Shown here piece by piece: positions 1 to 9,194 of a DNA stretch of 64,000 bases. Each line of letters starts with the position of its first letter. Within the stretch, counting starts at the first letter, position 1. The translations under genes and the position numbers were made by a program. A model generated the notes under the pieces. The model did not search any database. It was not told where the DNA came from and saw nothing but the letters and a program-made list of their open reading frames with translations. Origin of the DNA: Candidatus Formimonas warabiya (lineage in GTDB: Bacteria; Bacillota; Dehalobacteriia; Dehalobacteriales; Dehalobacteriaceae); assembly GCF_002777255.1 (NCBI RefSeq), contig NZ_CP017634.1:1438903-1502902 (forward strand). The letters run 5' to 3'.

Positions 1-211
1 GCATCAACTCTTGGCAGCCTGCGGCATCCATTTCTTCCCGGATAATATCCATAATTTTTTTCATCACCCGCCAGGCCAAGGGCATATATGTATAAACTCC
101 GGCTGCGGTCTTTCGAATCATCCCCGCCCGCATTAACAGTTGATGGCTGACGATTTCCGCCTCGGCAGGCACTTCCCGCAAAGTCGGGGCAAACATTTGT
201 GAAGCTTTCAT
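1..211 (-). CDS. proS: Prolyl-tRNA synthetase, N-terminal part (cut by window edge)
   Basis: Charges tRNA-Pro with proline in the cytoplasm. Only the first 70 codons are inside the window. They begin [15 protein letters not shown] and continue through [20 protein letters not shown], which matches the N-terminus of bacterial ProRS (class II aaRS, motif 1 region). The ATG at 211 is preceded by GGAGGAAAG at normal spacing. It is the last visible gene of the minus-strand run that contains ispG, rseP and dxr, the usual neighbours of proS in Firmicutes. No T-box leader was recognised in the 141 bases separating it from ispG. Confidence 0.9.
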   Translation of the reverse strand, partial: MKASQMFAPTLREVPAEAEIVSHQLLMRAGMIRKTAAGVYTYMPLAWRVMKKIMDIIREEMDAAGCQELM

Positions 212-249
212 TTCTACTTTCCTCCAACTCTTGTTCTTTAGAAATTTAT

Positions 250-281
250 CGGGTACCGGGATCCGGTTACCGGGTACCGGG
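250..281. repeat. GC-rich intergenic palindromic repeat (GGTACC/GGATCC/CCGG type)
   Basis: A 32-base stretch between ispG and proS made of CGGGTACCGGG, ATCCGGTTA and CCGGGTACCGGG, so two KpnI-like palindromes flank a GGATCC-like core. Related words recur between other core genes: about 1466, 3751, 6510, 9084, 13030, 14434, 18990, 19119 and 58551. Function unknown. Confidence 0.6.
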
Positions 282-352
282 AAAAACAGGTAAACAGGGA
301 ACTGTCTACAGTTAATGCTGTAGATGTCCTAACCTTGTCCTTGCCCTTCTTG

Positions 353-1429
353 TTACTTGCCGATGGTCTTTCCGGCCATCTGCAGGATTTCTTCCACCAA
401 GGCATCCACCAGTTGGCTCTCCGGGAGTTTTTTGATCACTTCCCCTTTTTTGAACAACAACCCCACCCCGTTTCCCCCGGCAATGCCTAAGTCCGCTTCC
501 CTGGCTTCTCCCGGGCCGTTGACCACACAGCCCATCACGGCAACGGTGAGAGGGGTTTTGATCCCGATCCGGTCCAGTTTGTCCTCCAGGGCCCCGGCGA
601 TGGTCACCAGATCAATCTGGGTCCGGCCGCAGGTGGGGCAGGAGATCAATTCAATTCCTTCTTTGCGCAAGCCTAAAGCCCGGAGAATTTCTTTGGCCAC
701 CACCACTTCTTCTTCCGGGTCGCCGGTAAGAGATACCCGGATGGTGTCGCCGATGCCTTGGGCCAGCAAAGCCCCGATGCCTACGGCAGATTTAATGCTG
801 CCCCTTTTAGGCGTCCCGGCTTCGGTGACGCCCAGGTGAAAGGGGTAATCCACCTTTTGAGCCAACTGCCGGTAGGCTTCCATCATCACAGGTATGGAGG
901 AGGCCTTCAGGGATATTTTAATGTTATTATAATTTAAATCTTCCAACATGCCAATATGTCCCAGGGCACTTTCTACCAGTGCCTCCGGAGCGGGATGTCC
1001 ATACTTGTCCAACAGCACTTTTTCCAAAGACCCGGCATTGACGCCAATGCGAATGGGCACCTGGTATGCTTTGGCCGCAGCGGCTACTTCCTGCACCCTG
1101 GCCTTTCCCCCGATATTTCCCGGGTTCAGGCGCAACCCCTGGACCCCTGCTTCGATCGACCCCAGGGCCAACCGGTAATCAAAATGGATATCGGCAATTA
1201 AAGGAATGGTGATGCCGGCCAAAATGCCCGGCAAGGCATCCACGGCCTCCTGATCCGGAACAGCCACCCGGATAATTTCACATCCGGCCTGCTCCAGTCT
1301 TTTGATCTGGCCCACCGTGGCCGCCACATCCGCCGTCTTGGTATTCGCCATGGACTGAATGGACACCGGGGCGTCGCCGCCCACCAGGACGGACCCCAAT
1401 TTAATTTGCCGTGTTTTTCTTCTCTGCAT
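353..1429 (-). CDS. ispG: 4-hydroxy-3-methylbut-2-enyl diphosphate synthase (GcpE)
   Basis: Reductive ring-opening of MEcPP to HMBPP in the MEP isoprenoid pathway, a cytoplasmic 4Fe-4S enzyme needing reduced ferredoxin or flavodoxin. The 358-residue protein has the normal bacterial length: a TIM-barrel N-terminal part, then the cluster ligands Cys264 and Cys267 in SCPTCGRT and Cys301 in MGCVVNGPGE, with Glu308 as expected fourth ligand. The ATG is preceded by GGAGGGAGG. It lies 54 bases after rseP in the same direction, with dxr beyond, so two MEP genes share this run. A ferredoxin gene about 5 kb upstream in the same run could supply electrons (inference). Confidence 0.96.
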   Translation of the reverse strand: MQRRKTRQIKLGSVLVGGDAPVSIQSMANTKTADVAATVGQIKRLEQAGCEIIRVAVPDQEAVDALPGILAGITIPLIADIHFDYRLALGSIEAGVQGLRLNPGNIGGKARVQEVAAAAKAYQVPIRIGVNAGSLEKVLLDKYGHPAPEALVESALGHIGMLEDLNYNNIKISLKASSIPVMMEAYRQLAQKVDYPFHLGVTEAGTPKRGSIKSAVGIGALLAQGIGDTIRVSLTGDPEEEVVVAKEILRALGLRKEGIELISCPTCGRTQIDLVTIAGALEDKLDRIGIKTPLTVAVMGCVVNGPGEAREADLGIAGGNGVGLLFKKGEVIKKLPESQLVDALVEEILQMAGKTIGK

Positions 1430-1483
1430 AGGGAAATTCCTCCCTCCGGATGGTAACTTTTTGCCCGGTTACCGTCTTTTTTA

Positions 1484-2500
1484 CTAACTAAACAGTCTTA
1501 AAATGTCCTGATAGGTGATGACCACCATCAGGGCCATGAGCAAGACAAAACCGATCATGTGGATAAAATTTTCTTTGGCCGGGTCAATGGGGCGTCCTCT
1601 TAACCCTTCCAGGCTCAAAAAGACCAGCCGACTGCCGTCTAAAGCAGGAATAGGGAAAAGGTTAATCAGCCCTAAATTGATGCTGAGAATGCCCGCAAAG
1701 GTCATTAAACTGCCCAGGCCGAAGCGGGACACTTCCCCGACCATTTTTACCACGCCCACAGGCCCGGCGACATCCGGGGCAATGGCCCCGGTGATCATCT
1801 GCACCAGGGATACGATGATCAGCTTGGTGAAATCATAGGCGTTCTGCAGGCCTAAAACAGTAGCGGAAAAAAGCCCCTTGCGCTCCCAGGACTGCATGAT
1901 GCCGATCACGCCGTAGCCGCTGGACGGGTCTTTGCGCGGCGTCACCTGAACCGTCTTCACCTGGTTGTCCCGGCTCAAGGTCAGGGTAATTTCATGCCCC
2001 GGCTTTTCGTGGATCACGGTAACGATGTCCTCCCAGTTTTCCACCTTGGCCCCGTTAATTTCCACAATCCGGTCTCCCGACCGAATGCCGGCGGCGGCGG
2101 CAGGCTGGCCGGAAACCACCTCGCCGATGATGTTGGAATTAGAGGGCACCCCTACCACCATAAAGGCCAGAATAAACAAGGCCAGGGCGGCAATAAAATT
2201 CATCAGGGGTCCGGCAAAGATAATGGCCATTCTCTGCAGAACCGTTTTTTTATTAAAACCTCTGGGTTCCTCCTGATCCTGGTCCTGGTCTTCCATCCCC
2301 GCCATGCGTACAAATCCGCCCAGAGGGAGCAGTCTCAGGGAGTATATGGTTTCCCCTTTTTGGAAGCCGAAGACCTTCGGCCCCATGCCAAGGCTGAATT
2401 CATCCACTTTCACATCGTTCGCTTTTGCCGTAATAAAATGCCCGAACTCATGTACCAGAATCAAAATACCGAAAATAACGATTGACCACAGGATCGACAT
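1484..2500 (-). CDS. rseP: RIP metalloprotease, site-2 protease family
   Basis: Zinc intramembrane protease that cleaves membrane-anchored anti-sigma factors or signal-peptide remnants (RseP/RasP family). The 338 residues show the HExxH motif HEFGH at 17-21 in the first membrane segment, a GFVRMAGME loop, one PDZ domain at about 120-200, and the third ligand Asp288 in NLFPIPALDG, followed by two C-terminal membrane segments. The length is normal for the single-PDZ Gram-positive type. The ATG immediately follows the dxr stop, which suggests translational coupling. The position between dxr and ispG is typical of Firmicutes. Confidence 0.95.
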   Translation of the reverse strand: MSILWSIVIFGILILVHEFGHFITAKANDVKVDEFSLGMGPKVFGFQKGETIYSLRLLPLGGFVRMAGMEDQDQDQEEPRGFNKKTVLQRMAIIFAGPLMNFIAALALFILAFMVVGVPSNSNIIGEVVSGQPAAAAGIRSGDRIVEINGAKVENWEDIVTVIHEKPGHEITLTLSRDNQVKTVQVTPRKDPSSGYGVIGIMQSWERKGLFSATVLGLQNAYDFTKLIIVSLVQMITGAIAPDVAGPVGVVKMVGEVSRFGLGSLMTFAGILSINLGLINLFPIPALDGSRLVFLSLEGLRGRPIDPAKENFIHMIGFVLLMALMVVITYQDILRLFS

Positions 2501-3643
2501 TTAAACAACCTCCAGTACAGTTTTTCTTGCCCAGCGGTCCGCTTCTAAAATGGCTTCCAAAGACGGGTTCTCTTCCCTTTGGTGCCTGGACAGAATGCGC
2601 TCGATGCCAGCAGGGATATCCATAAAACCGATCTTCTTGCTGAGAAAGAGATCGACCAGGACTTCATTGGCCCCATTCATCACCGCAGGATAAGTTCCTC
2701 CCTCTCTCCCCGCCTCATAAGCGATGCGCAGGCAAGGGAAGCTGGCGAAATCAGGTTCTTCAAACGTAATGTGAGCTAATTTGGCAAAATCTATCCGTGT
2801 TAAATTGTTCTTCCACCGGTCCGGATAGGTCAGGGCATATTGAATGGGAATGCGCATGTCGGTTTTGCCTAAATGACCTAAAATGGACCCGTCCCCGTAC
2901 TGGACCATGGAATGAATAATGCTCTGGGGGTGGACCACCACGGTGATGTCGTCGTAAGATACCTGAAAGAGCCACCGGGCCTCGATTACTTCCAGCCCTT
3001 TATTCATCATGGTGGCCGAGTCGATGGTAATTTTATGCCCCATGTTCCAGGTGGGGTGCTTCAGGGCCATTTCCGGCGTCACCTTTTTTAATTGTTCCCC
3101 GGTCAAACCCCGGAAAGGACCTCCCGACGCGGTGAGCAGGATTTTTTCTACGGCTTGGCCGTCTCCTTCAAAACACTGGAAGATGGCGGAGTGCTCACTG
3201 TCCACCGGCACGATCCTGATCCCTTTTTCCCGGGCCAGGTTCATCACCAGGGGACCCGCCGCCACCAAGGTCTCTTTATTGGCCAGGGCAATGTTCTTGC
3301 CTGCTTCAATGGCTTTTACCGTAGGCAGTAAGCCCACCACACCGGAGACGGCCGTGATCACCAGGTCCGCCGATGCCCATGAGGCCGCCCGGATTAGGCC
3401 CTCCATGCCGACCAGGATTTCTCCCGAAAAAAAAGAAATTTTCTCTTTTAAGGCCCCATAACAGGTTTCGTCATAAATGACGACAACCTCCGGCTGATAT
3501 TTTTTCACCTGCTCTGCTAACAGATCCGTATGCCGATGGGCGGCCAAGGCCACCAGAGAGAACTCTTCCGGAAACCAGTCCACCACCTCGGTGGCCTGAC
3601 GGCCGATGGAGCCGGTAGAACCGAGCAATGCGATGCGCTTCAT
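2501..3643 (-). CDS. dxr: 1-deoxy-D-xylulose 5-phosphate reductoisomerase
   Basis: Second step of the MEP pathway: DXP is rearranged and reduced with NADPH to MEP. The 380-residue protein has the N-terminal NADPH-binding motif LLGSTGSIGRQ at 6-16, ANKET at 121-125, and the metal-binding DSEHSAIFQ starting at 148. The start ATG has AAAAGGAG upstream. A 122-base gap containing a TCCCGGTACCCG repeat word separates it from the permease gene. With ispG nearby, the genome clearly uses the MEP rather than the mevalonate route. Confidence 0.96.
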   Translation of the reverse strand: MKRIALLGSTGSIGRQATEVVDWFPEEFSLVALAAHRHTDLLAEQVKKYQPEVVVIYDETCYGALKEKISFFSGEILVGMEGLIRAASWASADLVITAVSGVVGLLPTVKAIEAGKNIALANKETLVAAGPLVMNLAREKGIRIVPVDSEHSAIFQCFEGDGQAVEKILLTASGGPFRGLTGEQLKKVTPEMALKHPTWNMGHKITIDSATMMNKGLEVIEARWLFQVSYDDITVVVHPQSIIHSMVQYGDGSILGHLGKTDMRIPIQYALTYPDRWKNNLTRIDFAKLAHITFEEPDFASFPCLRIAYEAGREGGTYPAVMNGANEVLVDLFLSKKIGFMDIPAGIERILSRHQREENPSLEAILEADRWARKTVLEVV

Positions 3644-3765
3644 ATTTTTACTCCTTTTGTCACATGTTCATTCATATCAAGAAAAAAATAAGTTTATACA
3701 ACCTCAAGATGTTGGTTAAAACTATTGCCTCTATCAATATTATCTGGTATTCCCGGTACCCGAAA

Positions 3766-4842
3766 TCACAACACTTTCTTAATCGCTTTTCCCGTCACCA
3801 GGATGGCCGGCCCCAGAATAATGCCCCACACGCCCAGAACCTTGATGCCGATGAAAAGGGCGGCCAAGGTGGCCAGGGGATGAAGGCCGATGTTTTCCGC
3901 CACCAGTTTGGGCTCCATGATCTGTCTTTGCACAATGATGATCACATATAAGCAGGCCAAACTGGCCGCCAATTTGTAGCTGCCCCCGATCAGGGTCCAG
4001 ATAATCCAGGGAACAAATACCATACCGGGACCGAAAATTGGCAGCACGTCAAAAAAACCAGACAACAGGCCCATGGTAAATGCGTAGGGCGCCCCCAGGA
4101 TGGATAACCCGATCAGGCTGATCACGGTGGTGATGCTGATCAAGGTCGCCTGGGCCCGGAAATAGCCTACGAGAGCCCGGGACAGGTCCGTATAAACGCT
4201 GAACGCCCTGCCCCGCCAGGTTTCGGGAAAGAGGCCGATGCAGAATTGTTCCAGTTTTTCCTTGTCCCGGCTGAAGAAAAAGGTGGCCACAATGGTGATG
4301 ATAAAAATCATAAAGCCGCTGGGCAATGACGTTAAGAAAGAGACCATGCCGTTGATCGCCAATGAAATGAAATCGGTAATCGCTCCGGCAATGCTGGATG
4401 CCGCTTGCTGGATCTGGTCCAGCACTTCCGGGCGCAGATTGATGTTGTAATAAAAATACTGGGCCTCAGTGATCAGGGTGTTAAAGATCTGGCTGATGTT
4501 GGGAATGTTTTTGGACAGTCCCTGCAATTCCACGATTAATCTGGACGTGATCAGGACCAGAATCCCGGAAATGCCGATAATAAAAGTCAGCAAAACCAGG
4601 AGGACCGACCAGCCCCGGGGCATGCGGAGACGCTTGGACAGCAGGTTGACTACCGGCTCAATGAGCACGGCGATCACCGCAGCCAGGATAAAAGGAGCAA
4701 ACACCGGTCCGATATAGGAAAGGAGGGCCCCGCAAGCCGGCATCAGGTAGTAATAGATGAGATACAGGCTGACGCAAAGGCCGGTCAGGGTGCCTGCCTT
4801 GATGAGACGATCCATATTTTTCGACGGGTCCGTCATACGCAT
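3766..4842 (-). CDS. AI-2E family transporter (YtvI/PerM-like permease)
   Basis: Polytopic membrane protein of the AI-2E exporter superfamily (Pfam AI-2E_transport). The 358 residues contain an N-terminal pair of membrane segments, another at about 60-85, a long central soluble region at about 90-165, and a C-terminal cluster of hydrophobic helices ending in the family-typical GIILGPAILVTGKAI. Members include Na+/H+ antiporters and sporulation-linked YtvI, and substrate cannot be read from sequence. The start with GAGGTGA upstream is good. It lies 8 bases from cdsA, so it is probably cotranscribed with the lipid genes. Confidence 0.85.
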   Translation of the reverse strand: MRMTDPSKNMDRLIKAGTLTGLCVSLYLIYYYLMPACGALLSYIGPVFAPFILAAVIAVLIEPVVNLLSKRLRMPRGWSVLLVLLTFIIGISGILVLITSRLIVELQGLSKNIPNISQIFNTLITEAQYFYYNINLRPEVLDQIQQAASSIAGAITDFISLAINGMVSFLTSLPSGFMIFIITIVATFFFSRDKEKLEQFCIGLFPETWRGRAFSVYTDLSRALVGYFRAQATLISITTVISLIGLSILGAPYAFTMGLLSGFFDVLPIFGPGMVFVPWIIWTLIGGSYKLAASLACLYVIIIVQRQIMEPKLVAENIGLHPLATLAALFIGIKVLGVWGIILGPAILVTGKAIKKVL

Positions 4843-4849
4843 GAAAAAA

Positions 4850-5659
4850 TCACCTCAAATGAGAGATAAAGGGTGTTAAAAAGTAGTATACCAGGGGAGC
4901 CACCAATGTCAAGCTGTCGAAACGGTCTAAGATGCCGCCGTGCCCGGGGATCAGGCTGCCGGAGTCCTTTACCCCGGCCCAGCGCTTCACCGCGGATTCC
5001 AGCAGGTCCCCCACCTGGCCGGCCAGGGATGCCGAAGCCCCCACCAGCAATAAATAGAGGATGGGAACGGAGGGCAAGAAGCCCTGCATGGAAAAGACGA
5101 CGATCACACAGAGCACCGTACCGCCCATGGCTCCCTCTACAGTTTTGTTGGGACTGATCAAAGGGCTTAATTTATGCCGGCCCCAGAACCGGCCGGAAAA
5201 ATAGGCCCCGGTATCCGTAGACCAGGAAATGAGAAAGCATAAAAGAAGCTCATAAAATCCCTGGGGGGAAGAGCCCCTGACCAGGATCAAATGTCCCAGG
5301 GTCCAGCCTACGATCAAGACCCCCAGCAGGGATAAGGAGATATCATCGATGGTCAATTTGCCAAATACCACACCCAGGGCATGGGTACAAATAATGATAA
5401 AGATCAGGGCCTGGGCAAGATGGGGATAGATAAATGCCGCAATAATGAACAAGCCGCTAAAAAGCAATACCCCGAAGGAAGGCCGGTAGCCTTTCCTGCG
5501 CATCATGCTACCATATTCATATAGCCCTAAGAGAATAATTATTCCCACAGATATTCTTAACCAGTTCCCCCCCGCATAAGAGATGCCGACGGCCAGGGGG
5601 ATACCAAGGGCTGCACTGATGATTCTCTGCCAGAGCACCTGTTCCACGCTCACCTTCAT
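4850..5659 (-). CDS. cdsA: Phosphatidate cytidylyltransferase
   Basis: Makes CDP-diacylglycerol from phosphatidate and CTP, the entry point to membrane phospholipids. The 269-residue protein is highly hydrophobic, with about eight membrane segments. It carries the CdsA signature near the C-terminus: SAVKRWAGVKDSG followed by LIPGHGGILDRFDS. The order uppS-cdsA-permease-dxr-rseP is the common Firmicutes arrangement. The start MKVSVEQ has a modest AGGATAT ribosome site. Confidence 0.94.
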   Translation of the reverse strand: MKVSVEQVLWQRIISAALGIPLAVGISYAGGNWLRISVGIIILLGLYEYGSMMRRKGYRPSFGVLLFSGLFIIAAFIYPHLAQALIFIIICTHALGVVFGKLTIDDISLSLLGVLIVGWTLGHLILVRGSSPQGFYELLLCFLISWSTDTGAYFSGRFWGRHKLSPLISPNKTVEGAMGGTVLCVIVVFSMQGFLPSVPILYLLLVGASASLAGQVGDLLESAVKRWAGVKDSGSLIPGHGGILDRFDSLTLVAPLVYYFLTPFISHLR

Positions 5660-5670
5660 ATATCCTATTT

Positions 5671-6453
5671 TTAAATACCGCCATAGCGCCGGTTTCTTTT
5701 CTGAAAGTCATAGATGGCTTTATAGAGTTCAGTCTTGTTGAAATCAGGCCAATAGATATTGGTATAATAAAACTCCGCATAGGCCAGCTGCCATAAAAGG
5801 AAGTTGCTGATGCGCAGTTCTCCGGAGGGCCTGATCAAAAGATCCGGCTCCGGCTGCCCGGCCGTAAAAAGATGGGCCGCAAACAGGTCTTCCGTTACCT
5901 GGCTGCTTTTCAATTTTCCCGCTTCGATCTCTTTGCCGATGGCCCGCACCGCCTCCACAATCTCCATCCGCCCCCCGTAATTGAGGGCTACATTCAGATT
6001 TAATCCGCTATTTTCCCGCGTTGTCCGCTCTGCCTTCAGCAATTCCTCCCTGGCTTCTTCCGGCAGTTCGTTTATGTACCCGATGGAGCGAATCTTTATG
6101 TTCTGCGCATGAAGCTCGCTAAGCTCATTGCGCAAATATTCCACAATTAAATTCATCAGCACGCTGACTTCTTCTTTCGGCCGCTTCCAATTCTCCGTAG
6201 AAAAAGTATAGACCGTCAAAACCTTTATTTTCAATTCCACGCACGCTTCAATAACCTTACGCAGCGCCTCCACACCGTATCGGTGCCCGGCTGTCCGGGG
6301 CAAACCCCGTTTCTGGGCCCACCTGCCGTTCCCATCCATAATTATTGCCAAATGCTGGGGTAGTCTAGTCCGGTCCAACTTGGCCAGCCAGATATGCTCA
6401 AGATCTTTTTTTTGTTGATTCTTCGAGGAAAAGAATGTCCAAAATTTCCGCAC
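5671..6453 (-). CDS. uppS: Isoprenyl transferase (undecaprenyl diphosphate synthase)
   Basis: Cis-prenyltransferase that condenses IPP onto FPP to make the C55 carrier for cell-wall synthesis. The 260 residues contain the catalytic MDGNGRWA (Asp40), TVYTFSTENWKRP, and the C-terminal IRPSGELRISNFLLWQ and EFYYTNIYWPDF motifs. About 25 extra residues precede the conserved core, but the GTG start has AAGGAGG seven bases upstream, so the longer start is favoured. It sits 11 bases before cdsA. Confidence 0.95.
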   Translation of the reverse strand: MRKFWTFFSSKNQQKKDLEHIWLAKLDRTRLPQHLAIIMDGNGRWAQKRGLPRTAGHRYGVEALRKVIEACVELKIKVLTVYTFSTENWKRPKEEVSVLMNLIVEYLRNELSELHAQNIKIRSIGYINELPEEAREELLKAERTTRENSGLNLNVALNYGGRMEIVEAVRAIGKEIEAGKLKSSQVTEDLFAAHLFTAGQPEPDLLIRPSGELRISNFLLWQLAYAEFYYTNIYWPDFNKTELYKAIYDFQKRNRRYGGI

Positions 6454-6581
6454 AGCTGAGCCTCCTTAACCTTTCTCGGCGCATTCATCCGTCACAGGAA
6501 ACTGTCTCGGTACCCTGCCCGGGACGCAGGTGTCAAGGGAACGCTTCTTCTGACACCCCATCCTAAATCATTTTATTAAAT

Positions 6582-6606
6582 GACCCCCTCATTTTGAGGG
6601 GGTCCA
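6582..6606 (-). terminator. Rho-independent terminator after the ferredoxin gene
   Basis: GACCCCCTC and GAGGGGGTC form a nine-pair stem with an AAAAT loop. On the minus strand it is followed by ATTTAATAAAAT. It lies just past the ferredoxin stop. Confidence 0.75.
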
Positions 6607-6610
6607 GCAA

Positions 6611-6775
6611 TTACTCTTCAATTATAGCACCGGTAGGACAAGCGTCAATGCATGCGCCGCACTCCAGGCAAATATCCTGATCAATTACGTAAATGTCACC
6701 TTCTTTAATGGCTTCGTTAGGACATTCGCTCATGCAGGTCCCACAGGCAACACATTCATCTGTAATTTTATACAC
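6611..6775 (-). CDS. 2[4Fe-4S] ferredoxin, clostridial type
   Basis: Small electron carrier of 54 residues, beginning [14 protein letters not shown] and ending PTGAIIEE. Two CxxCxxCxxxCP motifs are complete ([12 protein letters not shown] and [12 protein letters not shown]), so both cubane clusters should form. The GTG start has GGAGG eight bases upstream. It could donate electrons to IspG or to fermentative enzymes, but nothing in the sequence fixes the partner. It follows the small PASTA-like gene and ends at a strong terminator, so it closes the rpsB-to-ferredoxin transcription segment. Confidence 0.92.
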   Translation of the reverse strand: MYKITDECVACGTCMSECPNEAIKEGDIYVIDQDICLECGACIDACPTGAIIEE

Positions 6776-6790
6776 CTATTACACCTCCTT

Positions 6791-7015
6791 TCAACTACAC
6801 ACCCACTTTTGGAAAGCTAGCATTAATTGTACGTCCTGTCCCGATGCATGTTGTCGAACTACCCGGCAACCTCCCTCAGGCTGTCCGTCCTTAAAGGACT
6901 TTGTAATTTCGACAGACTTGACCACAAAACCATGTTGTTCCAAAATTCTTTTGGCTTCCTCGTCGGAGAGTCCCACCACATCCGGTACAGGAACACTTAA
7001 CATCTCTTGATCCAT
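6791..7015 (-). CDS. Small PASTA-like protein, unknown function
   Basis: A 74-residue soluble protein beginning MDQEMLSVPVPDVVGLSDEE. The segment VPDVVGLSDEEAKRILEQHG resembles the start of a PASTA domain (VPDVVGLS-x-EEA), a beta-lactam/peptidoglycan-sensing fold usually found at the end of Ser/Thr kinases and penicillin-binding proteins. Here it stands alone without a membrane segment, so a wall-sensing role is only a guess. The ATG is one base after the frr stop, implying coupling to ribosome recycling factor. An in-frame ATG 33 bases upstream inside frr is less likely. Confidence 0.7.
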   Translation of the reverse strand: MDQEMLSVPVPDVVGLSDEEAKRILEQHGFVVKSVEITKSFKDGQPEGGCRVVRQHASGQDVQLMLAFQKWVCS

Positions 7016-7016
7016 C

Positions 7017-7574
7017 TTACACTTCCATGATTTCCTTTTCTTTGGCATTCATGGTATCGTCTACTTTTTTAATAAATTTGTCCGTCGTTTTCTGGACTTC
7101 ATCCAAAGCTCTTTTGCTGTCGTCTTCCGAGACTTCATGCTCTTTTTCCAGCTCTTTAATCATATCATTGACTTCCCGGCGCACATTCCGCACCGCTACC
7201 CGGGCTTCTTCCGCTTTTTTCTTGACCACCTTCACCAATTCTTTGCGGCGCTCTTCCGTCAACTGGGGAATGCCGATGCGGATGACATTGCCGTCGTTGC
7301 TGGGCGTCAGTCCCAGATCCGATTTCAAGATGGCCTTTTCAATGGCGGAAATAGTTGATTTGTCCCAAGGTTGAATGAGCAGAAGCCGCGGTTCGGGAAC
7401 ATTAATATTGGCCATTTGATTCACCGGAGTAAGGGCGCCATAATAATCAACCTGAATTTTGTCCAATAAGGCCGGGGTTGCTCTTCCCGCTCTTAATGAG
7501 GCTAGGTCTTTTTTTAAAACCTCCACAGTTTTGTTCATCTTCTCATCAGCTTCTTGAACAATTTCGCGAATCAT
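7017..7574 (-). CDS. frr: Ribosome recycling factor
   Basis: With EF-G, splits post-termination ribosomes. The 185-residue protein has the normal length and family landmarks: [20 protein letters not shown] at about 27-46, and the C-terminal [20 protein letters not shown] helix. The 5' end overlaps the 3' end of pyrH by 29 bases in another frame, and the 3' end touches the PASTA-like gene, so translation of the three is probably coupled. The order rpsB-tsf-pyrH-frr is near universal. Confidence 0.97.
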   Translation of the reverse strand: MIREIVQEADEKMNKTVEVLKKDLASLRAGRATPALLDKIQVDYYGALTPVNQMANINVPEPRLLLIQPWDKSTISAIEKAILKSDLGLTPSNDGNVIRIGIPQLTEERRKELVKVVKKKAEEARVAVRNVRREVNDMIKELEKEHEVSEDDSKRALDEVQKTTDKFIKKVDDTMNAKEKEIMEV

Positions 7575-8295
7575 TATTTTCCCCCCCTACATAAGTCCCG
7601 ATTTCTTCACCTAACACCACTCTCAAAATGTTACCCTGCTGGTTAATGCTAAAAACAATTAAAGGAATTTTATTGTCCTTGCATAAAGATGCTGCTGTGG
7701 AATCCATTACACCAAGCCCCTGATTCAGCACTTCCATATAGCTTAAATAATCGTATTTTTTGGCCCCATGGTTTTTTACGGGATCGCAATCATACACGCC
7801 GTCTACCTTCTTGGCCATTAAAATGACATCCGCTTCAATTTCCGCCGCCCGCAGAGCCGCGGTGGTATCGGTAGAGAAATAGGGGTTGCCTGTCCCGGCG
7901 GCAAAAATCACTACCCGGCCTTTTTCCAGGTGCCGGATCGCCCGCCGGCGAATATAGGGTTCGGCAATTTGCCTCATTTCAATAGCAGCCTGAACCCGGG
8001 TATCTACCTCCACTTTCTCCAGGGCGTCCTGCAGGGCCAAGCCATTCATCACGGTAGCCAGCATGCCCATATAATCCGCCGTGGCCCGTTCCATTCCTTT
8101 GGCACTTCCGGCAATGCCCCGCCAAATATTGCCTCCGCCCACGACGATGGCCACATCGACACCGCTTCTGCGCACTTCTTTCACTTGTTCCGCAATGGAA
8201 GTAATCACATCCTGATCAATGCCATAACCCAAGCTTCCGGCCAGCGCTTCTCCACTCAGCTTCAAAACGATTCTTTTATACTTCGGCTGCCCCAT
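7546..8295 (-). CDS. pyrH: UMP kinase
   Basis: Phosphorylates UMP to UDP, an amino-acid-kinase-fold enzyme usually hexameric and regulated by GTP and UTP. The 249 residues include the phosphate-binding KLSGEAL at 13-19, [10 protein letters not shown] and the UMP-site region [12 protein letters not shown]. The C-terminus extends a few residues past the usual end because the stop lies inside frr. The start ATG follows a weak ribosome site. A terminator separates it from tsf, so it may have its own promoter. Confidence 0.97.
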   Translation of the reverse strand: MGQPKYKRIVLKLSGEALAGSLGYGIDQDVITSIAEQVKEVRRSGVDVAIVVGGGNIWRGIAGSAKGMERATADYMGMLATVMNGLALQDALEKVEVDTRVQAAIEMRQIAEPYIRRRAIRHLEKGRVVIFAAGTGNPYFSTDTTAALRAAEIEADVILMAKKVDGVYDCDPVKNHGAKKYDYLSYMEVLNQGLGVMDSTAASLCKDNKIPLIVFSINQQGNILRVVLGEEIGTYVGGENNDSRNCSRS

Positions 8296-8379
8296 GTAGT
8301 ACTGCCTCCAGTCTAAACAATATGTTTCTACACTAGGTCAAAAAATCCTTTTTTATAAAAAATGGAGTTTTTCAAAAAA

Positions 8380-8401
8380 GAGCACACGGTCATGTGCGCT
8401 C
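8380..8401 (-). terminator. Terminator between tsf and pyrH
   Basis: Hairpin of GAGCGCACA and TGTGCTC with a one-base bulge, followed on the minus strand by TTTTTT. It begins at the tsf stop, so rpsB-tsf may be a separate unit or the hairpin may only attenuate. Confidence 0.7.
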
Positions 8402-9055
8402 CTATTTTTTTCCCTGGGTCATGGCTTGTACTTCGGCAGCCAAATCCGATGTCTTCTTTTCAATCCCCTCAGCTACCTGATATCTCACAAACCGGCGCAC
8501 GGAAATATTTTCCCCGATTTTCGCCACTTTTTCCGTGAGCAATTCCTGTACGGTCTTGTCCGGATCTTTAATAAAGGGCTGCTCCAAGAGACAGACTTCC
8601 TTATAATATTTATCAATGCGCCCTTCCACCATCTTATCAACCACTTTTTCCGGCTTTCCTTCGTTGAGGGCCTGGGCCCGGAGAATCTCTTTTTCTTTCT
8701 CAATCACGGCCTGGGAAATTTCATCCCGGGAGACAAATTCCGGTTTGGAAGCCGCCACCTGCATGGCAATATCCCGGCACAGTTGACGGAATTCATCCGT
8801 TTTGGCCACAAAGTCGGTTTCACAATTCACTTCCACTAAGACGCCGATGCGCCCGCCCCCATGTATGTAAGCTTCTACCAAACCTTCCGCGGCAATGCGT
8901 CCGGCTTTTTTGGCCGCTGCGGCCAAACCTTTTTCTCTTAAGATTTCTACGGCTTTCTCCATCTCACCGTTGGCTTCAGTCAATGCTTTTTTGCAATCCA
9001 TCATTCCTGCGCCGGTTCTTTCGCGTAATTCTTTGACCATTTCGGCTGTAATCAT
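8402..9055 (-). CDS. tsf: Elongation factor Ts (short form)
   Basis: Guanine-nucleotide exchange factor for EF-Tu. The 217 residues contain the N-terminal UBA-like [20 protein letters not shown] and the core motif [16 protein letters not shown]. The length is that of the short Firmicutes/thermophile type, lacking most of the second core subdomain seen in E. coli EF-Ts. Preceded by rpsB as in almost all bacteria. Confidence 0.97.
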   Translation of the reverse strand: MITAEMVKELRERTGAGMMDCKKALTEANGEMEKAVEILREKGLAAAAKKAGRIAAEGLVEAYIHGGGRIGVLVEVNCETDFVAKTDEFRQLCRDIAMQVAASKPEFVSRDEISQAVIEKEKEILRAQALNEGKPEKVVDKMVEGRIDKYYKEVCLLEQPFIKDPDKTVQELLTEKVAKIGENISVRRFVRYQVAEGIEKKTSDLAAEVQAMTQGKK

Positions 9056-9083
9056 TTCTTAATCGACCTCCATATTTTAGTTA

Positions 9084-9118
9084 TCGGGATCCGGATACCG
9101 GTTGACGGGTACCCGGGC
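9084..9118. repeat. GC-rich palindromic repeat between rpsB and tsf
   Basis: Contains CGGGATCCGGATACCGG and GACGGGTACCCGGG, the same word set as the repeat at 250. It lies between the terminator-like hairpin and the tsf start. Confidence 0.6.
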
Positions 9119-9128
9119 ACGTCCTCAC

Positions 9129-9181
9129 AAAAAAGGGCAGGGATGTGATAGGGTCATTAGTGCCCTTGGTCATCCCTACCC
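9129..9181 (-). terminator. Terminator or attenuator between rpsB and tsf
   Basis: Minus-strand GGGTAGGGATG pairs with CATCCCTGCCC around a 25-base loop, followed by TTTTTT. A hairpin here may lower tsf expression relative to rpsB. Confidence 0.6.
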
Positions 9182-9194
9182 TATTCCTTCGTTG

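Noticed and set aside
212..352. T-box leader for proS
   Set aside because: No T-box sequence or specifier stem recognised; the gap mostly holds the palindromic repeat.
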